From contig NC_030987.1 of NCBI RefSeq assembly GCF_000149955.1, positions 1,923,387 through 1,987,386 on the forward strand: a stretch of DNA of 64,000 bases. Reading direction: 5' to 3'. Shown piece by piece: positions 32,704 to 44,300 of this stretch (the first letter of the stretch is position 1; the number at the start of each line of letters is the position of its first letter). Origin of the DNA: Fusarium oxysporum f. sp. lycopersici 4287 (Eukaryota; Ascomycota; Sordariomycetes; Hypocreales; Nectriaceae). The notes below the pieces were generated by a model that was not told the DNA's origin, searched no databases, and was given only the letters and a program-made list of their open reading frames with translations. The position numbers were made by a program, and so were the translations under genes.

Positions 32704-33686
32704 CTATTTCTTATCCCAGTCCTTCATATGGTCCAAGATAAGCGCTGCGGCCTGCTGCGGCGAGTGTTGTCTGCCCAATGCCTCAACGAAATCGCCATCC
32801 GGGTCCATCAAGTAAAAGTAGATGCTGTGGTCCACCAAATAGTCCTGTCCTGGCTTGACGTTCTGAGGTGTGCTGAAGTAGACGCGGTACTTCTTGCAGA
32901 GCGCCTTGATTTGGTCGTACGTGCCGGTCAAACCGATGAACTTCTCATGGAACTCGCCCAGGTAATCCTTGAGAGCCTTGGGTGTGTCACGGGCGGGATC
33001 GCAGGTGATGAAGATGGGAAGAAGTGCACCCGGGGCCTTTTCTTCGACGATATCCAACATGGTAGCCATCTTGTCGAGTTCTTCGGGGCAGATATCAGGG
33101 CATCGAGTGAACCCGAAGTATACCTAGTAAGAATTAGCCATGAAACATCCTCGTTTTGAAACTGCGAAGCTCGTTTCCTTGACATACCAAAGAGTGTTTG
33201 CCCTTCATCATCTCACTAGTGAATGGCTTTCCATCCTGATCGATCAACTCAAAGGTTCCTCCAACTTTTGGTCGGCCCACGCCCTTGGCCGCCTCAGCTA
33301 TTCTCTTACGCTGCATGCGCGCCTTTTCAAACTCAAAGTACCATACTAGCAAGCCGCAGGTACCGACGAACAGAATTCCGGCCTTCCAAGAAAAGGGCTG
33401 TTGTGCATTTGTCAGCTCATTGTTTCTTCAGACACCATTGCATTTCTCCCCAGGACTTTTCTATGCGTACCCCATTGCTATATCGGCTCTTGGCCTGCTC
33501 GATGGTCTTGTATTTCGTTCGGCGCTGAGTGATGGGCTGTCTCGACTGGATTGGCGCTCGTGGGAGGGTTGGTCGGAGCTGCTTGGGCTGAAGAGCGCTG
33601 CTGGACAAACATCGCTGGCATTGTCTTGTCGAGAGAGATGAGAACACACCCCTCAATGCTCTTGACGTCGTGATCGAATTCGACAT
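32704..33686 (-). CDS. SCO1: Mitochondrial copper chaperone Sco1 for cytochrome c oxidase
   Basis: Three exons: 33686-33471, 33397-33188 and 33123-32704, 281 residues, all joined at phase 0. It carries copper to the Cox2 CuA site in the inner membrane. Residues 1-72 form a basic, Ser/Arg-rich presequence. One membrane span lies at about residues 77-93 (AGILFVGTCGLLVWYF). The thioredoxin-like domain begins about residue 110. The copper ligands are seen as C-x3-C (C150, C154 in TRCPDICPEE) and the distant histidine H241 (LVDHSIYFYLMDPDG). Length matches yeast Sco1/Sco2. It shares a divergent promoter with SPP1. Confidence 0.95.
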
Positions 33687-34057
33687 GGTGAACTGACTCT
33701 AGGCAAGAGTCGATAAACTCATGCAAAAGCTAAAGAATCTACTACGTAAACTTACATCTTTCGATTGTCACAACCTAGGTAAGCTCCAAAAAATACATGG
33801 TCCGGGCTTTTACCGGGTTTGTCGATTCCGCCTTAGTCATTCAGCCTATCAACCACTCACTTCTCCCATCTCCAACAGCTTGTCACTTACACCGAAGTTT
33901 CAATTTCTGTTTTTTCGATTAGCTTAATAAACTGGCGGTGCTTATATTTCCCTTGCATTACCTGTTTCTCAGTCTGTTATATAAATCGTATTGTGTCAAG
34001 TGACCACAGTAATTGTATATAAGGGGCAATACCTGCCAACACTGTCAACACTCCACA
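33687..34057. promoter_or_regulatory. Divergent promoter, SCO1 (-) / SPP1 (+)
   Basis: 371 bases between two start codons. AT-rich near 33890-34000. No gene is seen. Confidence 0.45.
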
Positions 34058-35440
34058 ATGGAACAAACCACACCAACAATAGGACAAAGCGAAGACTCTC
34101 GCTCTGAGCCCTTTGAAAATGACACAAAGAGCGAAACGGTTGCCGAGAGTACCCCTCAGCCTCCGTCAGATGCCCACCCCGCCTCCTCCATCTCACCTTC
34201 ACATCCTCCTTCTACATCTGCAGAACTTTACAACATGGCCGCTCACACAGCTTCAAAGAAGAAAGGCACCGCTTCGGCAGTTAAGAAGACGCCTAAGCGA
34301 TCAAAGAAAACGGGAGGCCCAAGGGCGGCGAAAAGAGCCAAACCCGCGCGGTCAGGTTCCACTGGAGATGCCCATGAATCGGCAGGATCCGAACTCGAGG
34401 AGTCCGACCATGGACCATATTGCCTATGCCGCGGAGCAGACGACCATCGGTGGATGATATGCTGCGAAAATTGCGAGGATTGGTTCCATGGAGAATGTAT
34501 CAACATGAACAAAGAGATTGGCGAGAATCTGATCGAAAAGTTTATCTGTCCACTCTGCACAAACGAAAGCCTCACAACGTTATACAAGAAAACATGCGCC
34601 TTAGGCGGATGTAAAAAGGCGGCCCGAATAGCCCAGGAGGAGAAGAGCGTGTTCTGTTCCAACGAGCATGCACAAACATGGTGGGAGCGCATGGTAGCCA
34701 AGCTGCCCAAGGCAAAGGGGAAAGGAGGAGTAAACGACCAGCTTACCCAGGAGGAATTCATGGCGCTCCTTCAAGGTGGTCTTTCAGGAACTGACGAAGA
34801 AGGGCTTTGGAGGCTGGTCAAGGCACCATTTGCAGGCACAGAGTCAAATGGGACAAACGGAACTGAGAACGGTATGTCGCTGTCGTTTCCTATCTATCAC
34901 GCAACTCGGCTAACAAATATCACAGAAAATCCCGATCAGATGCACCTCTCTGCTGAGGAGAAAGAGTATCTCGAAAATGCAGCTGCAGCACGCTTCCACT
35001 TGGCCGAGGAGACAGTTCTCTGCCACAAAATGCTCACCCTTTTGGAGTTCGCACACGAACGACGGCAAGCTGCAATTACTGCCGGTCGCTTCAAGGAAGA
35101 TATTTGTGGATATGATCAACGTCTCGACAGTATTAGTGCCCGGGACGCTTTTGAGGCGTTTGCAAAGTCACCAGAAGGCGAGGCTATTTTCAAAGCGTCT
35201 CAACTGAGCGATCCTCTAGGCGAAGGCGACGAAGTTCGCGGTATGTGTGAGCGCAAGCGTTGCAAGATTCATAGCGGATGGTATAAGATGCTTTCATTGG
35301 GTCTCAAGCATCAAATTCGGGAGATGGCAACACAGGCCGATGAGGTTGGAGAAGAGGAGAAGGCTATGCGCCAGGCCGCGAAGGATAGATGGAGGCGGAA
35401 GCAGTCAGAAAAGAACTGGGTTGAAGTTCTGGATGGTTGA
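34058..35440 (+). CDS. SPP1: PHD-finger subunit of Set1/COMPASS, Spp1-like
   Basis: Two exons: 34058-34871 and 34926-35440, 442 residues. The first 120 residues are basic and disordered (KKTPKRSKKTGG). The PHD finger spans residues about 125-175, with C-L-C, C-C-x2-C, W-F-H-G-x-C and C-x2-C ligands (YCLCRGADDHRWMICCENC, EDWFHGECINMN). A second cysteine set follows (CALGGCKKAAR, FCSNEHA), as in Spp1/CXXC1 proteins. The C-terminal helical region binds the COMPASS core in yeast Spp1. The proposed intron is 54 bases, GTATGT to CACAG with a CTAAC branch; it is a multiple of three and has no stop, so a retained form with 18 more residues would also translate. In yeast Spp1 reads H3K4me3 and guides Set1 and meiotic breaks. 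Confidence 0.88.
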   Translation: MEQTTPTIGQSEDSRSEPFENDTKSETVAESTPQPPSDAHPASSISPSHPPSTSAELYNMAAHTASKKKGTASAVKKTPKRSKKTGGPRAAKRAKPARSGSTGDAHESAGSELEESDHGPYCLCRGADDHRWMICCENCEDWFHGECINMNKEIGENLIEKFICPLCTNESLTTLYKKTCALGGCKKAARIAQEEKSVFCSNEHAQTWWERMVAKLPKAKGKGGVNDQLTQEEFMALLQGGLSGTDEEGLWRLVKAPFAGTESNGTNGTENGMSLSFPIYHATRLTNITENPDQMHLSAEEKEYLENAAAARFHLAEETVLCHKMLTLLEFAHERRQAAITAGRFKEDICGYDQRLDSISARDAFEAFAKSPEGEAIFKASQLSDPLGEGDEVRGMCERKRCKIHSGWYKMLSLGLKHQIREMATQADEVGEEEKAMRQAAKDRWRRKQSEKNWVEVLDG

Positions 35441-36171
35441 AAGCTGCTGCTACTCAGGCGTTGCTGGCGTACGCGGGATACTGCTTATTGTCGGGTGCTT
35501 AATTATGTCACCATCAAGCCACTATTATAGAGACCTTTTCAAGCAGTTTGGCAGTTTTTATGAAAGGAACTACAAATATCTACTGTCAATCATGAAATCA
35601 TGAAGGAAAAGTCCATTCGCACCTGAATGCAAACGTTGTACCTTGTCCATAAACTACAGCATACAAATTTATAATTGTTGCAATCAAGAGGGATCGGCTG
35701 AAAGGATTTATCATTGAAGGATGTAAGTGAGCATTTCTTGGTCTCAACCACATTCTAACATGTACTTTCAATACACTTATCCGCTTTAGCTGGGGCTCAA
35801 TTATTCTTCTTTAACTGTCGCAATACCCTAATGAGATAGCTGTTAATATTCATTCGTTTATCAGAGCGCATCGAGTTCATACCTCAAGGTCCATTCCATT
35901 AAGTTCTGGAGCTAAGCGGACTACTATGACCGCCACCACCCCGCAGTCAGGAAAAAAAATCCTTGTCTCGCCGACCACCAAAAAGTTGAAAAAACATTTG
36001 CCTGCTTATCAAGCAAGTAACAACTGGAAACGAAAGGGAGCGCCCATCAACTGCGTTACCTAGTGCATATTTCTGATTCTCTTATTAATACTCATTCCTG
36101 TTTTCTATACTTTCTATCGCTCTCATCGAATATCACTCATCGTACCCTCGTCATAAAATTACCCCGCCATC
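35441..36171. other. Intergenic between SPP1 and SQT1
   Basis: About 730 bases containing the SPP1 3' flank and the SQT1 promoter. The last 120 bases are CT-rich. No gene is seen. Confidence 0.4.
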
Positions 36172-37680
36172 ATGTCGTCTTCTAACCCCCGCGATCAAAA
36201 AGAGCCTGTCGACGAAGAGCTCGAGGAGGATATGCTCGCCGCGGAGGATGCCGCCGAGGAGATTGTCGACGACGAGGACCTGGCTATGGACTCCGACAAT
36301 GAGGAGATTCTGCTCCAAAACGACTCCATCGGTTACTTCGACGAACCTAAAGACTCTCTCTTCACCATCGCCCAGCATCCCAAGTACCCCTCCATCATCG
36401 CGGTTGGCGGTTCAGCTGGCCAGGAAGATGATGCTCCCGGTGCAGGATGGGTCTTCAACACAGCCTCTGCTCAATCGCGACCTCCGCTTCCTGCTAGTTT
36501 CTCGAGCGACCCCGCCGCAGACGCCCTGAAGAGCACCCAGCTTCCCTCGTTATTTAGCCTAGATGGCCACACAGACTCGATTAACACACTCGCATGGACT
36601 CTGCCTCAAGGAGAGGCCCTGGTCAGTGGTGGACTTGACGGAAGGTTGCGCGCTTGGAAGGCAACCATCTTGAACGATGGTTCAGTCAAGATGGACTTCC
36701 TTGGTGAGGCACAGGAGGTGCCTGAGGTCAACTGGATTGCGCCATGCCCATCTTCCACCAACCCCAACACCATCGCTCTAGGCGCTTCCGACGGTTCGGT
36801 TTGGGTCTACACAGTTGATCCTACAGATAAAGCCAATCCTCTTCAGATCGTTCAGTCCTACTTCCTCCACACTGGTGCCTGTACCGCTGGTGCTTGGACG
36901 CCTGATGGTCTTCTGTTGGCTACCATCTCCGAGGATGGAAGCTTGTACGTCTGGGACGTTTGGGGTGAGGCTACTGCCAAGAACCTCGTTGGCGACAACG
37001 GTATGACTGCAGTAGCTTTGACTGCCGAGGATCAGCGTTTCGAGGTTGAGGGTGGTCTCTACTCGCTTGCCATTGACCCCAAGGGCGCCTTCGTTGCTGT
37101 CGGTGGTGCCACTGGCGCCATCAAGATTGTCTCTCTTCCACGACTTGCATCTTCCGGACCTCAGCCCCAGGCTCGTCCCCGAGCTGGAGGCAAGACTACT
37201 GGTCAGTCAACGGCGACCGCTGGCGGCCAAATTCTCGCCGCACTACACACCCAATCCGAGAGTATCGAGTCGCTTGCTCTCGTCACAACGCCCAACACAC
37301 CTCCTTCCACCCTTCTCGCAGCCGGCTCTGTGGATGGCTCTATTGTCGTTTACGATGCCACCCGCCGCTTCGCCGTCCGACGGCACATCTCTGGCGCCCA
37401 TGAGGAACATGCCATTGTCAAGCTCGAGTTCATCCCCAACTCATGGCAACTGACCAGCTGCGGCATGGACGGTGTCGTACGCCGCTGGGACCTCCGAGGT
37501 GCTGGTGCCACAAACCCCAACGCTCCCGCAACAGCTGCTGAGGCTGGTCTGCAAAAGGAATGGAAGGGCCACCGTGGTGATGGAGAAGGTGGCGGCGTCT
37601 TGGGCTTTGTTCAAGGCGAGACAGGAGAGAGGATTGTCACCGCTGGTGACGACGGTGTTGCTCTAGTCTTTGAAGCATAG
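36172..37680 (+). CDS. SQT1: Ribosome assembly WD40 protein Sqt1 (AAMP type)
   Basis: An intronless 502-residue protein starting at the first ATG after the CT-rich leader. Residues 10-60 are strongly acidic (EELEEDMLAAEDAAEEIVDDED), typical of Sqt1, which is the dedicated chaperone of the large-subunit protein uL16 (Rpl10). The rest is a WD40 propeller, with repeats visible at LDGHTDSINTLAWTLPQG...LRAWKA (about 130-165), SVWVYTVD, TAGAWTPDGLLLATISEDG...YVWDVW (about 240-265), and the last blades ending LTSCGMDGVVRRWDLR and IVTAGDDGVALVFEA. Codon use is strongly biased to C-ending codons, which suggests high expression. The human relative is AAMP. Confidence 0.9.
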   Translation: MSSSNPRDQKEPVDEELEEDMLAAEDAAEEIVDDEDLAMDSDNEEILLQNDSIGYFDEPKDSLFTIAQHPKYPSIIAVGGSAGQEDDAPGAGWVFNTASAQSRPPLPASFSSDPAADALKSTQLPSLFSLDGHTDSINTLAWTLPQGEALVSGGLDGRLRAWKATILNDGSVKMDFLGEAQEVPEVNWIAPCPSSTNPNTIALGASDGSVWVYTVDPTDKANPLQIVQSYFLHTGACTAGAWTPDGLLLATISEDGSLYVWDVWGEATAKNLVGDNGMTAVALTAEDQRFEVEGGLYSLAIDPKGAFVAVGGATGAIKIVSLPRLASSGPQPQARPRAGGKTTGQSTATAGGQILAALHTQSESIESLALVTTPNTPPSTLLAAGSVDGSIVVYDATRRFAVRRHISGAHEEHAIVKLEFIPNSWQLTSCGMDGVVRRWDLRGAGATNPNAPATAAEAGLQKEWKGHRGDGEGGGVLGFVQGETGERIVTAGDDGVALVFEA

Positions 37681-38306
37681 TGTTTGAAAAATCAAAGGTT
37701 TTGGGAAATGGTATATAGAAGGAGAAAAGCGTACTTGGAAGTTGTTTCTGCTATCTTATGATTACAATGAATAGAAATAGGGATGATACCCTGGATATTG
37801 GTTGCTACGGCTTGGTGGCCTGTACTTTGTGAAATTTTGAGTCCCAGCATATGGCTGGTCAGGTTCATTAGGATACCCATGTTGACCAGAGAGGAAATCC
37901 GATGCGTAGCTGCACATGTGTATAAGTGAGCGCATTCGTTGATAGGAAACGGGATTACAATATGAAAGGCGATGAATTTATTGATCAGCAGATGGATGTC
38001 TTGAATAGTTATATCTACTATTTAGTCAAGTCAACATATAATTGTCTTGATGGATTATACGTTGGGAAGGCAAGGTGATCAGTCAGTGGTGATGACATAG
38101 CCTGCTTATCGATAAGAGCTGCGAGTTCGGATCCATCAATCGCAGTGTCTGATTGGCCAGCGCTTTTTGGAATCTGAACCGCGCTTGTTCAAAATTCTTT
38201 GACCCATGACAGCGAAACGAGATAGCATCATACCCGAGTCTATTTAGCTATCAACGAGCGTTGCCCGTCAACCAAACACTTCTTCTTCGCTTAAACTACA
38301 TACAAA
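37681..38306. other. Intergenic between SQT1 and TOM5
   Basis: About 625 bases with the SQT1 3' flank and the TOM5 promoter. No gene is seen. Confidence 0.4.
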
Positions 38307-38566
38307 ATGTTTGGAGGATGTATGTCGAACCCCAATTGAATTGTCGAACATCAAAACTGATCCATCGCAGTCGCCCCCCCTCAGCAGTCTCAGGAGGAGA
38401 TCCGCGCTCTTGAGGCCGATGCTGCCTTTACAGTCCAAGGTGCCATTACCACTGCTGTCCTCCTCTACCTCTGTATGTTTGAGGAATTTTCTTGATTTGA
38501 CATGAGTGGTGCTAACGATGTTCCCCAGCTCCCTTCGCTATCGACCTCGTCGGCAAGATCTTCTAA
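38307..38566 (+). CDS. TOM5: Tom5-like small subunit of the mitochondrial TOM complex
   Basis: Three small exons, 38307-38319, 38371-38472 and 38529-38566, encode only 50 residues, too short to show up as one open frame. All junctions are GT-AG (GTATGT donors, CGCAG and CCCCAG acceptors), and both introns split a codon after its first base (TTC and TCT). The product starts MFGGFAPPQQSQEEIRALEA, with a charged cytosolic N-terminus, and ends in one membrane span (about residues 28-48) closing FAIDLVGKIF. The size, the MFGG start, and the acidic N-terminus with C-terminal anchor match fungal Tom5, which helps pass preproteins to Tom40. The call is by family character; a hydropathy plot and orthologue search would confirm it. 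Confidence 0.85.
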
Positions 38567-39004
38567 ATACCAATAACACCGTTTACGACTATGAATCTGT
38601 CCGTGTTGTCTTTGATAGTGTTATGAGCCTGCAGAAATGCGGTCGATGGTGCTTCCGCCGCGCCATGTACAATAGAACCGGTTTAGATGGGACGGGCGGG
38701 AAGTCATGATTAATCTGTAACAATACATATCCCAAGACGTGGTAAAAGCCGCGCAGCAACATTGCTCACGAGATCAAAATGCACCATATCCGTTCCCAGT
38801 TCATAAACCCAATAGAGGTATCACTTGCTGTGTCGATATTATTCTTAGACTTTACAAAGAGTTACGTTTCGTATCCTATGACGCCTAGGATGAATACCCA
38901 GTCCTGACTCCAACTCTATGTCACCAATATACATCCTAACAAAAGACAGTTGCTCCGTCTTTACCACCTTTGTCGCTAAACCGTGTGCCCTGATTAAGTT
39001 CCAT
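38567..39004. other. Convergent 3' flanks of TOM5 and NUP57
   Basis: About 440 bases between convergent genes. No gene is seen. Confidence 0.4.
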
Positions 39005-40094
39005 CTATTTTGAGTGCGGGTTCCTGGTCTTCTCCCACTCTGCATAATCTGTCGATAGAGCCTCGAGCTCTTTCTTGATATGCTGGATCTGCTTCTCATA
39101 ATCCTCAAGCACCTAGAAAAGAGTTAGCTGGTTTGTTTGTATCGCGGTCGATCCGTCACTTACTCGTTTTGCTTTGGCTTCTCGCTCTGGATCAATGCTC
39201 TCTCCCTCAGAACCGGTAGGCTTATCCAGCTCCTTGCTGAGCTGATCAGCATAGCCTCTCAACACAATAAGTCGGCTCCATAGTTCTTCCTCTCTTGCCC
39301 CAACAGCAGGGTCTTGAACTTCTCGCTCCAGAGTCTGCAGGCGGCTGCTCAGATCATCCTCATCACCACTCAGTGCGTAGCCACGGTTGCGGAGCACTTG
39401 TATCCGCGCAGCAAGCGCTAGGCATCTTTCACTAATTGTTGTCTGTCGTCGACGGGCTGCGACAGCGCGAACCTCAGTTTCGAGCTCGTGGCGCTGAAGA
39501 ATGGCATCCAGGCTGCCGTTGATCTGGTGGAGACGAGTGTTGAAGTCGGCAACGGCGCGCTGTTGCGTTTTAAGGCGGTCGGCAACGCCAGCGTAGCCGG
39601 AACAAAGAACGGGCATGAACCCTGGGGCTGGCTTGTTCTGCAGGGCTTCCTCCCATTCCCGAGGGTCTTCGTGAGGTTGAGGCTTGTAGTAAGGAACGTG
39701 GCTCTCATCAACCTTGTTGTAGAAATAGTATTTGAAGACGCAGTTGGGGTTCGCAGGGTCCCATTTCTCGGTAACAAGCTTCATTTGCTCCAGAATCGGC
39801 TTCTGGTCTATACAGGGGTCAGTCTTGCGATGTAGGAGAACAGCTCTTTCTTGACAACATACGCGGTGTTTCCTTTCCAGGCTGCCATAGCGAGTTTGAA
39901 AGCTGAGCTTGCGATTGAGATAGAGCTGGCATCTGTTGCGGCTGTGGTTGCTGGATCGATGCGCCGAGTGTGTTGCCTTGTTGCTGTTGTTGAGGCTGGC
40001 CTAGACCGAATCCTGTGCTCTGAGTCGGCGCAGTTGTCTGAGCGGGCTGCGACTGCCCAAACAGCGAAGGCTTAGCCTGTCCGAAGAGCGACAT
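39005..40094 (-). CDS. NUP57: FG-nucleoporin of the central channel, Nup57 (Nup54 family)
   Basis: Three exons: 40094-39863, 39807-39164 and 39112-39005, 327 residues. The N-terminal about 75 residues are Gln-rich with FG motifs (SLFGQAKPSLFGQS, GFGLGQ). The conserved middle begins QMKLVTEKWDPANPNCVFKYYFYNKV, a diagnostic segment of the Nup54/Nup57 family, and includes PGFMPVLCSGYAGVADRLK. The rest is a coiled-coil region that pairs with Nsp1 and Nup49 (QRHELETEVRAVAARRRQ; last exon VLEDYEKQIQHIKKELEALS). The protein is shorter than yeast Nup57 (541 residues) mainly because the FG region is short. It shares a divergent promoter with the complex I subunit gene. Confidence 0.9.
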
Positions 40095-40540
40095 GGTTGG
40101 TAAATGGTGTTGCGTCAGAATCCGGAGCTGTCAGTCGGCAAGCTAAGCTTTGATTGATGAGATTCCTTGCCGAGACGGAACCCGGGCGAAAGAGGTAGCT
40201 AGTAGCTCAATATGAGATTAATTCCCGTTGTGCGACTGTATAGTCGTCGTAGTCAAGTTTTATCGGGGGCTGTAAGACTGAAAATGCGACTGTTTGATTG
40301 TTTGCTGTGTTTATTTGGCGGCTTAAAATTATTGGAGCTGAGCGACGCGAAAACAGAGCTACGCTCACCTTGGGCCCCGTTGCAGCCTTGCGCCCAGCCT
40401 CGCTTCACCGAACCACCAATCACAGTCAGCCAATTCCTACCTTACGCTACCAAATCCTAGCCGAACGACCTCACATAACCACTTCCGGATTCTGGAATCA
40501 CCGCAACGTTTGACGACGAGCTTCGCAGAATACCGGCATC
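40095..40540. promoter_or_regulatory. Divergent promoter, NUP57 (-) / NDUFA8-type gene (+)
   Basis: 446 bases between divergent starts, AT-moderate, no supported gene. Confidence 0.45.
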
Positions 40541-41318
40541 ATGTCTACCCGAAGGCCCCAGTATGTTCACTCGACAGCTGACTTTCTTACCTTTGCTCTG
40601 GAGCTCCCAGCGGATGCAATTGAGTTCTATAACAGCTGATAATTGGCTAACTAATCAATCCATCAGATTCTCCCAGCAGGTGCTCATTGACACCACTCCG
40701 TTGCCCGCCGATATTCCCGCCGTCAAGGAGGTCGGTGCCAGTTCTGCCCCTCTCCTCTCGGCCTCCTTCTTCATCGGCGCTCGATGCCGCGACTACAATG
40801 ACGATTATATGCAATGCAAGAACGAGAACCCTGGCCGAGGAGAGCTTGAGTGCTTGAAGGAGGGCCGACGAGTTACCCGATGTGCCTCCAGCGTGTATGT
40901 TATCTAAGGTTCAACAGACCGTATAGTCTGATGGTCTTCCTGAAGCGCAATTAGCTTCAAGGCTGGGGCCAGCCACTGACATGATCAACAGTATCAAGGA
41001 CATCAACACCCACTGCCTGGCTGAGTTCCGCAAGCACTGGGAGTGCCTCGACGACCGAAATCACCAGTTGTGGCAGTGCCGTCCTGCTGAGTGGAAGCTC
41101 AACAAGTGCGTCTACGACAATCTGGTACGACAGCCATGGTCCATCACTGTAGATGAAGGTTCTAATACAAGACATAGAAACTCGAGAAGAAGATCCCCGA
41201 TCAGCCAACGAACTCGACCCCTGTTCACCTTCGACCAAAGCAGATCTTCGCTGATGTACGCATCGGGCCTGGAGATGGCAAGCCCTTCGTTCCGGGGCAG
41301 GAGGATGCGCAACAATAG
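40541..41318 (+). CDS. nuo-20.8: NADH:ubiquinone oxidoreductase 20.8-kDa-type subunit (NDUFA8, PGIV)
   Basis: Four exons: 40541-40560, 40667-40894, 40992-41124 and 41178-41318, 173 residues. The first exon is only 20 nt. The protein shows four C-x9-C motifs, in CRDYNDDYMQC, CLKEGRRVTRC, CLAEFRKHWEC and CRPAEWKLNKC, which form two CHCH hairpins. This double twin-CX9C layout is the signature of NDUFA8 (20.8-kDa subunit of Neurospora complex I), imported into the intermembrane space by Mia40. There is no cleavable presequence, in agreement with that import route. The last exon (KLEKKIPDQPTNS...) gives a polar tail ending GQEDAQQ. Absence of complex I from brewing yeast means the gene is lost there. 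Confidence 0.92.
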
Positions 41319-44300
41319 AGCGCTGGAATCTATTAAGATCGAGGTTCGGTCATGTATATTTGTTGATGAATCAAAGAGAGAATTACCAGCTATCAAATCA
41401 AAATCCGTTTGCTCACATGCGGTATTATATATCATTGACTACTAAGCTGCAGGTCCCATATCAAGTTCGATGCAGTCTTATTCACTCCATTCACCAAGCC
41501 AAGCAATATATTGACTTACGGTGACATTTCATACATCAATCGGTATCTCGATGTCAATAGCTGCTACCATATGATATTGTTATGGCGGCTTTCAACCCGC
41601 TATGAAAGCTCTGGTTCTCAGCATATCATCTAACCTCACGCAGATCAAGCTTATCAACAAAGTTACTGGTCACAGCATTGCAGTCCCCAAACGTAACAGA
41701 ACCTGCAACATCATGCAGCGAGCCTTGAACGCCTGATGCACGGCACTCCAAGACATTTGAGAGAAGTCACCAACAACACTGCAGTTCGGCTAAGCGGTGG
41801 AGCCACAATTCGGTATGTCCTTTTTGTTGTGATCTGGTAAAGACTACATGACGAGATCGACATTTGATGGGCAGAGGTATATGATTACGATGCATGAGAC
41901 CGGCCGACAACATCTAAAGGAGCTGCCGAGGTCACCGCCACGCCGTTTTAGAGCGACCAACACGGATTTTGGCGAGATGCCGGAGGTCGGACTCGTAGTG
42001 ACCAAAGGCATTTGATATGCAACAAGCATGCTCCTTGAGCCGCATGTATGAGGATGGTTACAACTTTGAACCCTAGAGTAGGGCCTTCTTGTCGGTGACT
42101 GGCCCTCAGAGTCGCACAACCTCACATATGCCCCAGACCATGCACATGATCATTTCTGTGTTGTTGGCCTTTTAGCCGGGGCTTTTGTTTCGGCTTCATT
42201 TAGACTCGTTCAGGCAGTGTAACTGTTGTCATGCAACGAGCCGTTTCGTTTCAAGTAAAAGTCGATCAGCAGAGGGGACGATTGGCTTGGTGTGATGGGC
42301 AGAAACCTAAGCTGGAACCGACATATATACGCTGTGAGGGGACATACGGCGGAAACCTGCTTTTCTGGCTGAGTAGAGGCTCGTATATTAAGCGAGGCAC
42401 ATAAATTAGTAGTTAGGCTCTTGATACTGTGAATTGAGCTTGATATGGCCAAACTCAAGTCTATTCAAACGGGCTTCATACTTAAGCTTACTATTCCCTC
42501 TGTAGAGTAGGAACCTTTGGCACAAGTGCATAACAGTTAGGCCAGAGCTGACCCTTGCATCATCACACTTTGGGTGTCTTGTTTCTCGATTTTCGGCGCT
42601 TGTGCGCTTCGTGAAACAAGAAACGGGCCTTTCAAGCGCCCATGTTTGATGTTCAGAATGGGCCACGTTGTTGGTTGGCTGACATCATCTACACCCCCTC
42701 TGGCCTTCATAAAGGCCGCCAACAAAGAAACAATTATGAGAATCTTGTCTTGGTTTTTTCTCGGTGCCGTTTTAGAGGGGTTCACGAGATTGTACGAGTT
42801 TGCTTCGAGAAGTCAGGGCACGGTTGTACCATGTCGTGGTCGCATGTCGCCGAATCGATCGGCCCTGTCTTCAAGCGACGTAGGTAGTATCACAGTGTCC
42901 GAGGATCACGGTTTCTTTTCTTTGTGCGGCATCGATTCCTAGGGGTTTTGTGTTTGGTGGTGTACTTGTGTAGTGGTTTGATCGACCTGTCCTTTGAACA
43001 GTTGACCTCGAATATCACGATTCAAGTGATGATGCCAAGGTTGGTGTTGTTCCGCCGTCCCAGTTTCTAACTGGGAGAAAGACGGCGAGATCAGATAATA
43101 TGGGCAAAGTATCACAAAGGACCCTTGGTTTATTACAGCTCGATCAGTGTGGAGACCTATCGACGACGTTGTTGAGAGTTTGTCACTCGCAGCGACAAAC
43201 AAAATTCATGAGCCCGAATCATCTAGTGCACCTAAGTTTACGAGCCTGGCTATGTTCTTTTTCATCCTGCTCGAAAACTCAAGTCAAAGGAAACTAGTTT
43301 AGGGCAAGTAATTATTGTATCAGTGATTTGGAATGAATCAGACCGTCTCCTGTAGGGTAGGTGTGTCAACTCGGAGAAGGATGAAGACATATTGAAGTTC
43401 TGTGAAGCTTGTACCAATCATAGAAAACATCAGTTAAATAAGAACTTAACGTCAAGAGTGAGCGCGCGTGCTCACTGTGGCCTCCATGAGATAAACAAGA
43501 CGTAAAGTCTCAATCCCTACCACCACGTTGCCTGTGTTGGAGGATCAGCAGGCCACTCAGGTCGCTACGACAGCGCCGGTAATAGCAGCGGCATTGAATA
43601 TACGAAACAGTGAGTATAAGTCTGGACCCGAGACGTAGGATAAAGGGGGACACATTGGAAGGGCCTTGCTTGCGAGAAGGGATATCTCGTCCCTTTGTGT
43701 GAAGCGGTGACTGAAGTGGTAAGATATCACGCGTGACAGTGAATGAAGGAGACATGTGGAGAATTGAGGACTAGATCCTAGGATAGACCCAGGATATCGG
43801 GTACTGGATGTAACGAGAAGCCAGTCTAGAATGATCTGTGCTTTCATGTGGACCAAGATCGATCAGCAAAGCGGCTTGAAAATTCCAGCTACATTGCTTG
43901 TTCAGATCAAAGTTTGAAGGCTGCCAATATCTATATCGATGCTTACGTATATCTTCAGTTCAGTGATGTTAGACCGTAGAACTTCGGCCTCTATTTGCAG
44001 ATCCTAGGCCCGGAACCACCGATCATCATCGTCTACAGGCTTGAAACTCGATAGACGAATTCGGTGCCGCCGGTGACAAGGCTGGACTTCCTAATTGACT
44101 CAGCTCTAGGAGATCGGCCACGTAATACAGAGTCCTCGAACTCTAGCAGAGCCGCGAGTGAACTAAATATTATGGTTTTGGTTTAGAAGCGAGGATAAAG
44201 TTGTTCGAGGTGCACTGAAGGAATGAAGTTCAGCGCCACCGTGTCGGATGCTTTGGTCAATGGGAATCACTGGTCCCTTTCCTGTTAGAACATGGAGAAG

